Source of the DNA: an uncultured Hungatella sp. | Lineage (GTDB): Bacteria > Bacillota > Clostridia > Lachnospirales > Lachnospiraceae | DNA: 37,484 bases | Assembly: GCA_947089145.1 (NCBI GenBank) | Contig: CAMUJH010000039.1 | Coordinates: 1-37,484 of the forward strand | Direction of reading: 5' to 3' | Shown here: positions 24,079 to 33,262 of the stretch, piece by piece | Position numbering within the stretch: the first letter of the stretch is position 1 | Layout: each line of letters opens with the position of its first letter | Translations under genes and position numbers: made by a program | The notes under the pieces: model-generated | What the model was told of the DNA's origin: nothing | The model's input: the letters and a program-made list of their open reading frames with translations, nothing else | The model's database searches: none

Positions 24079-24834
24079 TTACAGCCCTTTGCTCGTAAGG
24101 ATTTTATCAAACTTCTTTTCTGATAAGATTTCATGGGTTACGAACTGGCCGTCATAGAAAAGGGAAAAGGTTGTAAAAGGCGAGGGCGCATTTTGTGCAT
24201 CTTCTCTAGTCTGGATATGGATTGACTGAAGAGCAGCATTTCGGGCTTTTGCCATATTTTCCAGTATAGGCACATACTTGGCTGTAAAGGGGCATTGGCT
24301 TGTATAATACAGCACAAATCCTCCTGCCATGGGTTCATGCCCACGTACCGAGTCACTGAAGCCGGGAAGCTCTGCGGATTCCTCAAACGGCAGGTACATC
24401 AGCTCAAAATATGGTTCCGCTGTGTCTGCCCCTTTGAACCCTCTATGTCTCATGTATCCGGGATCAGAAAGAAACCCTGTTTTCTTTTTGGAGGACAGAA
24501 CCACAAGCCCCTTTTTTCCCTTTTTCCTGCTGTCCTCTATACACGCATCTAGCAAAAGATCCCCGTATCCATGCCCCTTGAACTGCCCGGACACCCACAG
24601 ACAGTCAATGTACATATATCCGTCCGCCCGGACAGGTGCCCAGGCATATTCAGCAGGAATATACTCAATAAAGCATTTCCCCCTGACATTGCCTTTTAAA
24701 AACACAAGCCCCTCGTTCATCCTGTCTTTAAGCCAGTCTTTTTTTGACATAACCTGAATATCTTTATTGCTGGATATGGCGCAGCAAATGTGCTCCTGGT
24801 CAATATTTTCGTGTGTTAACTTTACAAATTCCAT
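24079..24834 (-). CDS. GNAT N-acetyltransferase with YoaP-like C-terminal domain
   Basis: 251 residues. The N-terminal two-thirds is a GNAT domain with the acetyl-CoA loop in VSGQFKGHGYGDLLLDACIED cut near residues 97-117, preceded by a YIDCLWV strand. The C-terminal third resembles the YoaP domain, including GGFVLYYTSQCPFTAKYV with a thioredoxin-like Cys-Pro and a TFSLFYDGQFVTHEIL strand. The substrate is unknown. The start is the ATG at 24834 behind TTGGAGGG; reading is open further upstream but without support. Same-strand position ahead of the response regulator suggests possible co-transcription. Confidence 0.85.
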   Translation of the reverse strand: MEFVKLTHENIDQEHICCAISSNKDIQVMSKKDWLKDRMNEGLVFLKGNVRGKCFIEYIPAEYAWAPVRADGYMYIDCLWVSGQFKGHGYGDLLLDACIEDSRKKGKKGLVVLSSKKKTGFLSDPGYMRHRGFKGADTAEPYFELMYLPFEESAELPGFSDSVRGHEPMAGGFVLYYTSQCPFTAKYVPILENMAKARNAALQSIHIQTREDAQNAPSPFTTFSLFYDGQFVTHEILSEKKFDKILTSKGL

Positions 24835-24919
24835 GATACGTTCCCTCCAATTTGCTTCACTTACTATAAGAATCCGCCGCCGTTTAGACGGCATACATAT
24901 GTAACTGTTTTCCTGTGCG

Positions 24920-25126
24920 TCATTCGGCCTTATGAAAAATAACGGTCTTCTCCTTCATGGATATTTTTCCAACCTGATAGCCATATTCCAGAAGTTCCTT
25001 TTTATATTTTAGAAACGAGTGGTCGATTGGTATCCCTGCAGCATTCTGTATTTCCTCAAATGTCATCTTAAAAGACTGGCTTCCGTTTCTCTTCACATAT
25101 TCCCATAAAGGATTATACTTGCTCAT
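24920..25126 (-). CDS. Small conserved-looking protein of unknown function
   Basis: 68 residues, starting MSKYNPLWEYVKRNG and ending KISMKEKTVIFHKAE. The central IPIDHSFLKYKKELLEYG looks like a conserved helix-turn segment. I have seen similar short proteins in Clostridia but cannot give a function. The start is the ATG at 25126 behind AAGGAGT, with 8 bases between. A palindromic site with repeated TGACA elements (25164-25183) sits just upstream and may control it. It is on the same strand as the two membrane protein genes upstream of it. Confidence 0.75.
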   Translation of the reverse strand: MSKYNPLWEYVKRNGSQSFKMTFEEIQNAAGIPIDHSFLKYKKELLEYGYQVGKISMKEKTVIFHKAE

Positions 25127-25163
25127 AAGCCTGACTCCTTTCAAATATTTTTTGCATGACAGT

Positions 25164-25183
25164 ATGACATTCTTAATTGTCAT
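25164..25183. promoter_or_regulatory. Inverted TGTCAT elements upstream of the 68-aa gene
   Basis: ATGACATTCTTAATTGTCAT is a 6-bp inverted repeat with an 8-base spacer. Another TGACA lies 10 bases to the left. The site abuts a TATAAT-like -10 on the minus strand (25182-25187) that has no good -35. Its location suggests an operator. Confidence 0.4.
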
Positions 25184-25229
25184 TATAGGCGGCCTGCACA
25201 CCGCAATCTGAAGCAAACCGTTTTACTGA

Positions 25230-26324
25230 TTACCCATGCTTCTTTTTGCCCTTTCTATTTGCTTTTTCTATTTGGCCAGTAATATCAGTCCATCCGCTCA
25301 ATTCCTTAAAAAAGCCATATTTCAGATAACCTGCCAACCAGAATTTTACCTGTGTCACAGTTCCTGTTTTCGCCAGAAACCTGGTATCTCCTCTTTTGGT
25401 ATCATTGGCACGCCAGATCACCATCAAGTCATTTTGAACGCCGGGAAACAGATCCACCGCCCCCGCTCCCCACTCCAGGACTGCCTTCAGATATTTTCCC
25501 TCATGGATGCCTTCAATGGCCAATTCCACGTCCCTGGCAGAAAAAAATTTATGTTCGTCATGCCAGCTCTCACCAAAAATCACCAGGAGCTGATGCCAGC
25601 AGTTCAATTGGCCTTTCTGACTGGTCAGAAGCTGGTGCCAGAAAGATTCCACGCTTTCCTGCGAGGTATCTGTTTCGTCTGAACAGATACCTGATTCATC
25701 CTGCCAGGTATTGTCCTCGTTTTGGCTGACGGCTCCTTCATCCTGCCGGGCTTTTATTTCAATGTTTTCCCATCCGGAAAAATCGGGGCTGCCTGCCAGC
25801 AGCTGTTTCATCCACTCTACTGCCGTATCAGGCTCTGTGCTTTTCTGATATATCCGGTATCCATCCTTTGGCATTTCAAAAAATGCCACAAAAATAATAT
25901 TGCCGTGATAAATACATAAAACCTGATTTAACAAGCCATGTTCTCCGGCAGAAAGAGGCGGCAGCACCTGGATATCAAAATGTTTGGGCTCTCCACTTTC
26001 CGCAAGAATGCCTATCTGCCCCCGCAAAACTTCCGGCGTAACCAGAGAGCTCTTGTTTCCCGATGTATCAGTGAGAATAATTTGGCTGGCCGGCGCCTGT
26101 TCCGGTCTTCTATCCGGTCTGACCAAATCCCGCACTCCATCCCATATTCCCAGCAAACCAAATCCCGCCATGCCGATTCCTATCAGAAGCCGGACAATGC
26201 CAATCCATTCATTCATTTCAGCAAGTCCCAAAGCTGTCAGGCCGAATCCAAGAAATGCCCCGTAACCTCCCAATATAAGAGGTATCAGGTGCAGCCGTTT
26301 TCTTGTTCTGTTATTTTTTATCAT
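25230..26324 (-). CDS. Unrecognised protein with two N-terminal membrane helices
   Basis: 364 residues. Two hydrophobic helices (about residues 12-34 and 38-62) are followed by a basic stretch (RDLVRPDRRP) and a soluble domain. A Gln/Asp/Glu-rich low-complexity linker (about residues 195-225) separates two soluble parts. The second part contains two near-repeated Trp-His motifs (FWHQLLTS and CWHQLLVIF) and ends in a lysine-rich tail. I do not recognise the family. The ATG has AAAGGAG at good spacing. The gene lies between a small membrane protein gene upstream and the 68-aa protein gene downstream, all on the minus strand. Confidence 0.75.
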   Translation of the reverse strand: MIKNNRTRKRLHLIPLILGGYGAFLGFGLTALGLAEMNEWIGIVRLLIGIGMAGFGLLGIWDGVRDLVRPDRRPEQAPASQIILTDTSGNKSSLVTPEVLRGQIGILAESGEPKHFDIQVLPPLSAGEHGLLNQVLCIYHGNIIFVAFFEMPKDGYRIYQKSTEPDTAVEWMKQLLAGSPDFSGWENIEIKARQDEGAVSQNEDNTWQDESGICSDETDTSQESVESFWHQLLTSQKGQLNCWHQLLVIFGESWHDEHKFFSARDVELAIEGIHEGKYLKAVLEWGAGAVDLFPGVQNDLMVIWRANDTKRGDTRFLAKTGTVTQVKFWLAGYLKYGFFKELSGWTDITGQIEKANRKGKKKHG

Positions 26325-26381
26325 AATCTGCTCCTTTGCCAGTCTGATGAAGACGAACAGGAGATATATACCACAATGAAG

Positions 26382-26780
26382 CTATAAAGCGTTTTTCCTT
26401 TTCTTATAAGCGTGAATGGCGGTATTAACAATACATAACAGCATAAAAAGGCTGGTAAAGTTAATCCATATGTCCCTGTATGCTGTTTTTGCCAAAGGTT
26501 CCCTCAATCCGGCAAACCACACATAGGCAAACGCCAACATTTGAGAGGGAATATACGCAGTCACGTATCTGAGGATCAAAGGCTTAACAGGCAGATTGGT
26601 GCACAGCTCAAATGCTGCTATCCCAATCAGAAGGATCACAGCTCTGTCTAATTCATGCCAGTTACCGCTTGGATCTTCGTAAACACCATTGCATAGATAC
26701 GAAATGCTGCTTAACAATGTTATTACCGTATATATCATCGAATAAGCTGCCGCAATACGTATCCATCTCTTCCTATTCAT
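26382..26780 (-). CDS. Small four-helix membrane protein, function unknown
   Basis: 132 residues with about four hydrophobic segments (residues about 9-30, 46-62, 70-92, 104-125) and a basic C-terminal tail (YKKRKNAL). The N-terminus MNRKRWIR is positively charged, fitting an inside orientation. No catalytic motif is visible. The ribosome binding site is modest (GGAGAAG before the ATG). It is the first of three co-directional unknown genes. Confidence 0.75.
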   Translation of the reverse strand: MNRKRWIRIAAAYSMIYTVITLLSSISYLCNGVYEDPSGNWHELDRAVILLIGIAAFELCTNLPVKPLILRYVTAYIPSQMLAFAYVWFAGLREPLAKTAYRDIWINFTSLFMLLCIVNTAIHAYKKRKNAL

Positions 26781-26902
26781 GTTCTTCTCCAGCCTGTCAT
26801 AAATATATCCCTGGTTTCATTAGCCTTCATATAGGGAAAAAGTTATTCTTTTTTATATGGCCTTCCTGTAAATTTTAACATCCTCAAAGCATTAGAACAA
26901 GA

Positions 26903-26917
26903 TGTTTGCCGCAAACA
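26903..26917. promoter_or_regulatory. 15-bp perfect palindrome upstream of the 132-aa gene
   Basis: TGTTTGCCGCAAACA has 7-bp arms around one base, in the 235-bp gap between the permease gene end and the small membrane protein gene. A minus-strand TTGACA (26921-26926) lies 3 bases away, so the palindrome would sit in the spacer of a promoter for the downstream gene. No good -10 follows. Confidence 0.4.
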
Positions 26918-27015
26918 GCTTGTCAAATGATGCGAAATGTCTCTGGCATACTAAAATCTGCTTGAGATATAGCCAAACTTTTAAAATGCCCGGACAGTGA
27001 CGGGTGAGACAAAAA

Positions 27016-28791
27016 TCAGGATATATTCCGAATACGCTTTGCCGGGGCATAAACTGCAAGGGAAGCAGACACCGTAACAAGCAATAATATCACTGCCAGA
27101 GAAGGCACGGGAATTTTCCATACAGCATAGCTGTAATGACTTGTGATCAGGCTGTCATAAAGCCATTTACTAAGCAATAATCCAACCAGACAGCCAACCA
27201 GACAACCGGACGAGGCATAGGTAAACGCCTCAGCAGCAATCATTTTTGTGATCTGGCGTTCGTCCATACCAACAGCGCGCATGACGCCATACTGTTTCAT
27301 CCTTGCCGATACGCTCATGGAAATGCTGTTCATAATGTTTAGTACCGTGACCAAAGTGATGATTGCCAAAAATCCATATACAAACAGCATGAAGGCCAGA
27401 TAAAGGTTGGCAGTGCGCATATCCCGCATATCCCGAAATTTATAATTTTCGTCCAAAATACTGCTGATCGCCCGCACATCCTCGTCAGTCGCACTGGAAG
27501 TTGTCTGGATCATAATAAGGGAATAACCAGTCTCACCTGTAAGCCGGGAAAATGTTTCGCCAGATGTGATCAAGGTTACTTTGCCATCCGAGTTTCCGTC
27601 ATTTGTAAATGGGTTGTATTTTAATATGCCTGCAATCTCAAGTTCCTCACCGCCTGTTTGAATCCTGGCGCCCATTTTCAGGGGACTGTCCCTATCGGTG
27701 ATTGCAAGGACGTATCTGCTGTTCCCATACACTTTTGAAATATCGCTGCCTTTTTGGAGTAATTTATCTTTCACAAGACATTCCAGATCAAACGGGTCAT
27801 AAGAGATCAGGTCAACGCTGTCTCCTATTACCCCCTGAGCGGGAACATTAAAAGCATGATTACGGCCATAGACGTTTTTCACACCCTCCATGCCGCTTAT
27901 CTCATGGATCAAAGACGCGTCTATGGGATTTGCGTCGTCAGCACTTGAAATAGTAAGGTCCTCCGTGTTGGAAAACTGAGGCATCATATGGCCGATTAGC
28001 TCAATAAATACCGAAAAGCTTAAAAACAGGATAATGCTCAAGGCAAAGGAACCCATCATAAGGAACAGGTTTTTCTTTGTGGATACCGCATGATGAATGC
28101 CTAGGGCAGTTTCAATTTTACAGAACCGGATTTTTACAGCGCTTTTCTTCCTGTATTCATTTTCTGCGGCCCCGGATACAGCCGCTACAGGAGACACTTT
28201 CGCCGCCCGTTTTGCCGGGGCGCTGGCAGAAATGAGCACCGTAACAACGCCTACGGTTACACCGCTGGCGATGCCGATTAGACTAACCCCGAAAAGGGGA
28301 ATCTCCGAAAATTCACCACCGACAAAAAAACGTAATATTGCACACATTACCCAGCTCATAAGGATTCCCAGAAAAATGCCGGCAGGGATAGCTTTTTTAC
28401 ACCAGTTAAGTGCCTCTAACCGCACAAACCGGATGATCTGTTGTCTGCTCATGCCTATACAACGCATCATTCCAAAAAATTTTGTCCTTTGTGCCACATT
28501 ACTGTTGAGACTGCCTGAAATCATCAATACTCCTGCAATCAAAATCATAAAAGACAGTAACACCGCGGCAACCAACAGTGACTGCGCCATTCCATTGTTT
28601 AACAAGGCTAAAATGGATTGCTGTCCGTGTTTGGCCAGCAATCGGTCTGTTTCCAGTTTTATGCCCATTTCCGCAATGCTAAAAATCGCAGTTACCAGAA
28701 ATACAGCAAAGATAATACAGAGGTGTGTCATACGGTTCTGCCGTTTGTGTATTTTCGCCGAGATAGGAATAAGGGTAAGATAACTTTTCAT
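27016..28791 (-). CDS. ABC transporter permease, FtsX/MacB type (second transporter)
   Basis: 591 residues with about eight membrane helices. The two FtsX cores lie at about residues 75-190 and 460-590. Each ends in an APAKR coupling motif (APAKRAAKVSPVAAVSG internally, APAKRIRNIS at the end). A mainly soluble outside domain lies at about 270-440. The start is the ATG at 28791, which overlaps the stop of its ATPase gene (ATGA). The C-terminus stops at RNIS, about 6-8 residues before the usual end of such proteins, so it may be slightly truncated. Context with the adjacent two-component genes suggests export of, or resistance to, cell-envelope peptides. Confidence 0.9.
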   Translation of the reverse strand: MKSYLTLIPISAKIHKRQNRMTHLCIIFAVFLVTAIFSIAEMGIKLETDRLLAKHGQQSILALLNNGMAQSLLVAAVLLSFMILIAGVLMISGSLNSNVAQRTKFFGMMRCIGMSRQQIIRFVRLEALNWCKKAIPAGIFLGILMSWVMCAILRFFVGGEFSEIPLFGVSLIGIASGVTVGVVTVLISASAPAKRAAKVSPVAAVSGAAENEYRKKSAVKIRFCKIETALGIHHAVSTKKNLFLMMGSFALSIILFLSFSVFIELIGHMMPQFSNTEDLTISSADDANPIDASLIHEISGMEGVKNVYGRNHAFNVPAQGVIGDSVDLISYDPFDLECLVKDKLLQKGSDISKVYGNSRYVLAITDRDSPLKMGARIQTGGEELEIAGILKYNPFTNDGNSDGKVTLITSGETFSRLTGETGYSLIMIQTTSSATDEDVRAISSILDENYKFRDMRDMRTANLYLAFMLFVYGFLAIITLVTVLNIMNSISMSVSARMKQYGVMRAVGMDERQITKMIAAEAFTYASSGCLVGCLVGLLLSKWLYDSLITSHYSYAVWKIPVPSLAVILLLVTVSASLAVYAPAKRIRNIS

Positions 28792-29522
28792 TCCCAGTCT
28801 CCTTTCCATTCCGGCCCGTGCATAACAGACGTCCTCCGGGCGTCTTGCGCCCTCCCAAAATCGGTCAGTACGCCGTCCGACACCTGCAATACCCGGTCTG
28901 CTGTCTGAGCAATACTCCTGCTGTGCGTAATCATGACAATGGTCTGTTCATACTTTTTCGCAGTCGCTTTTAATAAAGCAATGACCTCTCGGGTGTTTTT
29001 AGAGTCCAAGTTGCCCGTTGGCTCGTCCGCCAGAATCAGAGAGGGGCGTGTCATCAGTGCCCGCCCGATGGCAGTCCTCTGCTGCTGCCCGCCGGACAAC
29101 TGGCTGGGCAGATGGCCCCGCCGTTCTCTTAAGTTCAGCACGGACAGCAATTCTTCCAAATATTTTTTACTGGGCTTCTGATAATCAAGAAGTACAGGGA
29201 AAATAATGTTCTGTTCAACGTTCAACTCCGGGATCAAATTAAACGCCTGAAAGATAAAACCGATATTTCTGCGCCGAAAAACAGTAAGCTGCCGCTCTTT
29301 CATTGAAAAAGTATCTTTTCCATCAATAAAGACTTTCCCTGAAGTGGGCGTGTCCAATGCCCCCAGCATATTTAGCAGCGTGCTTTTGCCGGAACCCGAC
29401 TCGCCGACGATTGCGACAAACTCCCCCTTTTGGACTGTAAAGCTAACATCTTTCAATGCCTGCACAGCCGTTTCACCGCTGCCATAAATTTTAGAAATTG
29501 ACTCGACTTCCAATAAGTTCAT
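28788..29522 (-). CDS. ABC transporter ATPase, MacB/LolD type
   Basis: 244 residues. Complete motifs: Walker [11 protein letters not shown]-loop FIFQAFNL, signature LSGGQQQR, Walker B LILADEPT and the H-loop [19 protein letters not shown] is the typical start, placed behind GAGGTG. It is coupled to the FtsX permease gene (4-base overlap) and follows the two-component genes by about 107 bases. It powers the permease mechanically, as in MacB/BceA systems. Reading is open upstream of 29522 but without family similarity. Confidence 0.95.
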   Translation of the reverse strand: MNLLEVESISKIYGSGETAVQALKDVSFTVQKGEFVAIVGESGSGKSTLLNMLGALDTPTSGKVFIDGKDTFSMKERQLTVFRRRNIGFIFQAFNLIPELNVEQNIIFPVLLDYQKPSKKYLEELLSVLNLRERRGHLPSQLSGGQQQRTAIGRALMTRPSLILADEPTGNLDSKNTREVIALLKATAKKYEQTIVMITHSRSIAQTADRVLQVSDGVLTDFGRAQDARRTSVMHGPEWKGDWE

Positions 29523-29629
29523 CCTGTGCACCTCTTTCCAAATAGTATTGCGATTATGGTCAGGTATCTTTTCTCTTACCTGTATTTCAGAGCATAGCAC
29601 ATGAACATTACGATACCTCTACAATCAGT

Positions 29630-30667
29630 TTACAATTTTGTAGGAATCAAAAAATTCATTGTGAATATCGTCCCCTGGCCCGGCAGACTTTCAACCTCAA
29701 TGGTTCCGTCATGTGCCTCGATGATTGCCTTTGCCAGAGGAAGCCCCAATCCGATTCCCTGTTTATCCTGTGAAAAGCGGCTCCGATAAAACCGTTTGAA
29801 AATATAATGGATATCCTCAGGATGAATACCGCAGCCGTTATCTTTTATGGAAATCTGGACGGAAGACGAGAATGTCTGCCATTCCATGCGGATGGTATCA
29901 CCCTCTTGTGTATGGTCAAGGGCATTTTTTACAATATTGTCTATGGCTTCCGTTATCCAGTCACGATCACAAAAAAAGAAAACAGAATCCGAACCGGACA
30001 GGACAATCTTTTTCTGCTCCTGTCTGGCCCTGTATGCGAAATGCAGTTCAATATCCCGCATCATATCCGCTACATTTTCATTATTCTTTTCAATCACGAT
30101 GGAGCCGGCATCCAGCTTTGTGATTTTTAGCAGGTTTTGTACCAGTGTTTCAATCCGGTCAAGTTCCTGTTCTGATAATGCGGCAAACTCTTTCAGCATG
30201 GGCAGATCTTCGGCTTCATCCTGCAAAAGCCCATTATAAATATTCAAGGCTGCCAAAGGGGTCTTTAACTGGTGCGAAATATCTGATATAGCGTTTTTTA
30301 GAAATTCTTTTTTCCGTATTTCGTTTGACGCATGTGCATTCAGCACTGCCGCCAAAGAATTTATGGAATGAAACAGCCGATACAGTTCTCCCTCGTCATC
30401 ACACGCAATTCGTGCGTTCCTGTTTCCGTCCAGATAGGCATTGATCTGCGATACGGCATAATCGATCTCCCCGTCCTGCCTGCGGAAATATCGAAAGCAG
30501 ACTGTCCACAATGCTCCTGCTGCCAGTAAGGCGAAAAAAAACATCGACAGAGAAAAACTTTGACAAAGCAGATAAACGCAGGCTTCAGCCGACAAAAGAA
30601 ATATCGCCCACACAGCTGATAATGAAAAAAATAAATTTTTAATATCCTTATTCACAAAGATTCTCAT
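29630..30667 (-). CDS. Sensor histidine kinase with short extracytoplasmic loop
   Basis: 345 residues. Two membrane helices (about 11-34 and 38-57) are joined by only a few residues, the BceS-like 'intramembrane-sensing' layout that usually relies on the partner ABC permease as sensor. A HAMP-like section follows, then the H-box DISHQLKTPLAAL (His132), NIVKNALDH (N-box), DNGCGI (G1) and GIGLGLPLAK (G2). The ATG at 30667 lies 8 bases after the response regulator stop, with AGGAG just ahead. The pair probably controls one or both ABC transporter genes here. Confidence 0.93.
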   Translation of the reverse strand: MRIFVNKDIKNLFFSLSAVWAIFLLSAEACVYLLCQSFSLSMFFFALLAAGALWTVCFRYFRRQDGEIDYAVSQINAYLDGNRNARIACDDEGELYRLFHSINSLAAVLNAHASNEIRKKEFLKNAISDISHQLKTPLAALNIYNGLLQDEAEDLPMLKEFAALSEQELDRIETLVQNLLKITKLDAGSIVIEKNNENVADMMRDIELHFAYRARQEQKKIVLSGSDSVFFFCDRDWITEAIDNIVKNALDHTQEGDTIRMEWQTFSSSVQISIKDNGCGIHPEDIHYIFKRFYRSRFSQDKQGIGLGLPLAKAIIEAHDGTIEVESLPGQGTIFTMNFLIPTKL

Positions 30668-30675
30668 AGAGCTCC

Positions 30676-31362
30676 TCAATCTATATCACTCCATTTATAG
30701 CCCATGCCCCGCACGGTTATAAGCATTTGAGGTTCACTTGGATTGTCCTCTATCTTCACCCGGAGCCTGCGCATATATACAGCCAGTGTACTGCTGTCAA
30801 TATAGTTGCCTTCACAATCCCATAGCCTGTCTAATATTTGTTCCTTCGTAAGCAGCATATTGGGATTTTTCATAAACAGACAAAGCAGTTTATATTCTGC
30901 AGCGGTCAGCTCCAGCAGCTTTCCATTTTTATATGCCTGCCCCTGTAGCAAATGCACAGCAATGCCATTCGACTGTAATTCGGTATCCGCCGAGTGGAAA
31001 TCTTTTGCCCTGCGAAGCAGAGCGTTGACTCTCGAAATAAGAACCCCCAGCTTAAATGGTTTTGTAATATAGTCATCACCGCCTATATCCAGCCCCATGA
31101 TGATATTGACTTCCTCGTCGGACGCAGTCAAAAAGATAATCGGTACCTTGGAAACCTGCCGTACCTTTTTACAGAATTCAAATCCTGAACCATCCGGCAG
31201 CGATACATCTAACACCAGCAGATCATACTTTCCGTCTGTCCACAATGTGTCCGCCTCGCTCAGCGTCCTTGCAGCCGCCAATTCAAAGCCCTGTTTTTTA
31301 AAAGCAAAAGACAATCCGTTGATCAGGCTCCGGTCATCTTCAAGAAGTAGCAGCTTACTCAT
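30676..31362 (-). CDS. OmpR-family response regulator
   Basis: 228 residues. Receiver: LEDD near residue 7, phospho-acceptor in VLDVSLPDGSGF, switch Thr in FLTASDEE and Lys in DYITKPFKLG. Winged helix: LTAAEYKLLCLFMKNP, TKEQILDRLWD, YMRRLRVKIEDNP and TVRGMGYKW. A strong GGAGGTGA precedes the ATG. It is followed directly by its kinase gene. The LRR lipoprotein gene ends 224 bases upstream on the same strand, and the ATPase/permease genes follow downstream, so it sits at the centre of the envelope cluster. Confidence 0.95.
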   Translation of the reverse strand: MSKLLLLEDDRSLINGLSFAFKKQGFELAAARTLSEADTLWTDGKYDLLVLDVSLPDGSGFEFCKKVRQVSKVPIIFLTASDEEVNIIMGLDIGGDDYITKPFKLGVLISRVNALLRRAKDFHSADTELQSNGIAVHLLQGQAYKNGKLLELTAAEYKLLCLFMKNPNMLLTKEQILDRLWDCEGNYIDSSTLAVYMRRLRVKIEDNPSEPQMLITVRGMGYKWSDID

Positions 31363-31585
31363 ATGATAAAATCACCTCCATGTTCCCTTCCGTCATTATG
31401 TTCCCTTTCATTTTCCCCTGCTTGGCTTTTTCATAATAATTTGACCCGTTAATCAAAGCCGCGCACCTGGAATATAATGATAAATTCTTCGTCATCCCCC
31501 TCATCCCCCCTTCCCACTCATCATCCTCGTCCTCAGTCATAGAATTGATAAACACGGTAAAGGATTGCGCCAGACAAGATTCCAT

Positions 31586-33262
31586 CTATTTCGAAATATC
31601 TGCGCTGATTTGCGCTCCCATCTGGGACGATACATCTACACGCAGTTGTTGTTCCTCGTTTTCAATCGCTTTCCCTGCGCTGTCATACGGGTTAAAAACA
31701 TACTCCTCGGAAACCGTTTCCAGCTGGCCGCTTGCTGCGTTTCTTTCCATAACATGTTCGTACCATGCGTCAAAGCCTACGCCGTCTGTTTTTACGGAAG
31801 CGGCGTCATAGTACTGTTTAATCTGTTCATCGGATAAAACAAGTCCTTCTTCCTCATAATAACGGATTTTCACAATTTCACCGTCAATATACTGGTATGT
31901 TGAATAATAATGATATGCCGCTCCGCCGCGCTCCATGCCGTAAATGAGCTGTTCTTCCTGATCAAAGACAGCAAGTGAGATTTGATTTAAGCGGGTATCA
32001 TTCTCAAATTTCTGTTCTTTTGCATTCCATACAAGGTAAACCCATTCCGTCCGATAATTTCCATTTAATGTATCAAACAGGCGTATGTCCTGATATCCGT
32101 CAAAATTTACGTCCTCTAATTCAAATCCCAGCGTGTCCTTTGAGGCAGCATCAATGCATGTCTGACCTCCCGCAGTAAGCTCTGGTATTGAAATGATCTG
32201 CAGCCGTGTATCATCCTGATAGACATCGACGTTTTGCAGCGCATAACCCTTCATCTGCAAATCATAATATGCGGTTAATTGAAACGTAAACTCCGGCATG
32301 TCTTGCCTCAGCTTTCCCGTTTGGGTTACCGTAATCAAATCGTCTTGTTTTTCTTCGCAAAACCGTTTAAAGGCGCTATCCGAAATATGGTTTCCTTCCA
32401 GCTGGATATATGTTAAATCGTGGAGCCCGTACAGGGGCGTTATATTGCTGATTTGGTTATTTCCAAGATTTAAGCGCGTAATCTTTTGCTTATTTTCCAG
32501 CGGGCTGATATCGACAATGTTGTTATTATCTAAATACACTTCTGTTAGGTTTTCCATATTTTTTAACGGACTGATGTCCGAAATCCGGTTTTTTCCCAAA
32601 TTAAGCTCCTCAAGCCGTGTAAGGCCGCTTAACACAGATATGTCTGAAATGCCGCAGTCTCGTGCGTACAGCGCTTTGAGATTTGTTAGGTTTGCAACAA
32701 CCGTTATGTCAACTTCCGTCTCGGAAGCGTTCCCGATTTCAAGGCTTTCTAAGTAGATCAGTCCGCTGACAGGCGTGTAATCCTTGATATCGTTTCCCGT
32801 ACAATAAAAATCTACAAGCCCTGTCAGCCTGGTTACCGGTGTAATGTCCGTTATGTGGTTGTCACTTATCCAAAGTGTTTTTAGTGCCGTAAGCGCTTCC
32901 ACGCCTTCCAGACTTTGCACATTGCAGTCATATAGATTCACTTTCTCCAAATTGCAGAACCACTGCAAATCTAAAAACGGCTTTTCACACGAAATGTCTT
33001 CGTATCCGTCAAATCCAAATTCCGTAATTGCAAGTACGTCTGATTTTGTGATTGCACCCTCAGGCTTTTCCAGGAGTTCCCGCGTTCTGCGCTCGACTTC
33101 CGGAGAATGGAAAATGATTTCCTCTGATAACGGCTCCTGTTGTGTCGGTTCGGTTGGATTTTGCAGTTCCATACTTGATTTACTTGTTGTATCCGCAGTA
33201 TTACTGCAGGCACAGAGCAACAGGCTGATGAATAATGCACATAGGCAGTGATATTTTCTCAT
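31586..33262 (-). CDS. Leucine-rich-repeat lipoprotein (internalin-type repeats)
   Basis: 558 residues. The signal peptide ends in LCAC with lipidated Cys19, so the protein should be anchored on the outer face of the membrane. Residues about 100-310 form about nine 22-residue internalin-like repeats (pattern: LxxLxxLxLxxNxIxDIxPL). The C-terminal part (about 350-510) is a beta-rich domain containing EDVNFDGYQDIRLFDT and similar stretches, resembling XAC2610-like domains. The start is the ATG behind GGAGG. A 15-codon ORF with its own AAGGAG overlaps that ATG (33259-33306). Its position between transporter and two-component genes suggests a surface sensor or ligand-binding accessory; this is inference. 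Confidence 0.88.
   Translation of the reverse strand: MRKYHCLCALFISLLLCACSNTADTTSKSSMELQNPTEPTQQEPLSEEIIFHSPEVERRTRELLEKPEGAITKSDVLAITEFGFDGYEDISCEKPFLDLQWFCNLEKVNLYDCNVQSLEGVEALTALKTLWISDNHITDITPVTRLTGLVDFYCTGNDIKDYTPVSGLIYLESLEIGNASETEVDITVVANLTNLKALYARDCGISDISVLSGLTRLEELNLGKNRISDISPLKNMENLTEVYLDNNNIVDISPLENKQKITRLNLGNNQISNITPLYGLHDLTYIQLEGNHISDSAFKRFCEEKQDDLITVTQTGKLRQDMPEFTFQLTAYYDLQMKGYALQNVDVYQDDTRLQIISIPELTAGGQTCIDAASKDTLGFELEDVNFDGYQDIRLFDTLNGNYRTEWVYLVWNAKEQKFENDTRLNQISLAVFDQEEQLIYGMERGGAAYHYYSTYQYIDGEIVKIRYYEEEGLVLSDEQIKQYYDAASVKTDGVGFDAWYEHVMERNAASGQLETVSEEYVFNPYDSAGKAIENEEQQLRVDVSSQMGAQISADISK

Noticed and set aside
28097-28783. 228-codon plus-strand ORF
   Set aside because: It lies wholly antisense to the FtsX permease gene, with no start signals and no family resemblance.
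31355-31585. 76-codon minus-strand ORF between the LRR lipoprotein and the response regulator
   Set aside because: No ribosome binding site, composition unlike its neighbours, and it overlaps the regulator start, whose own GGAGGTGA lies inside it.
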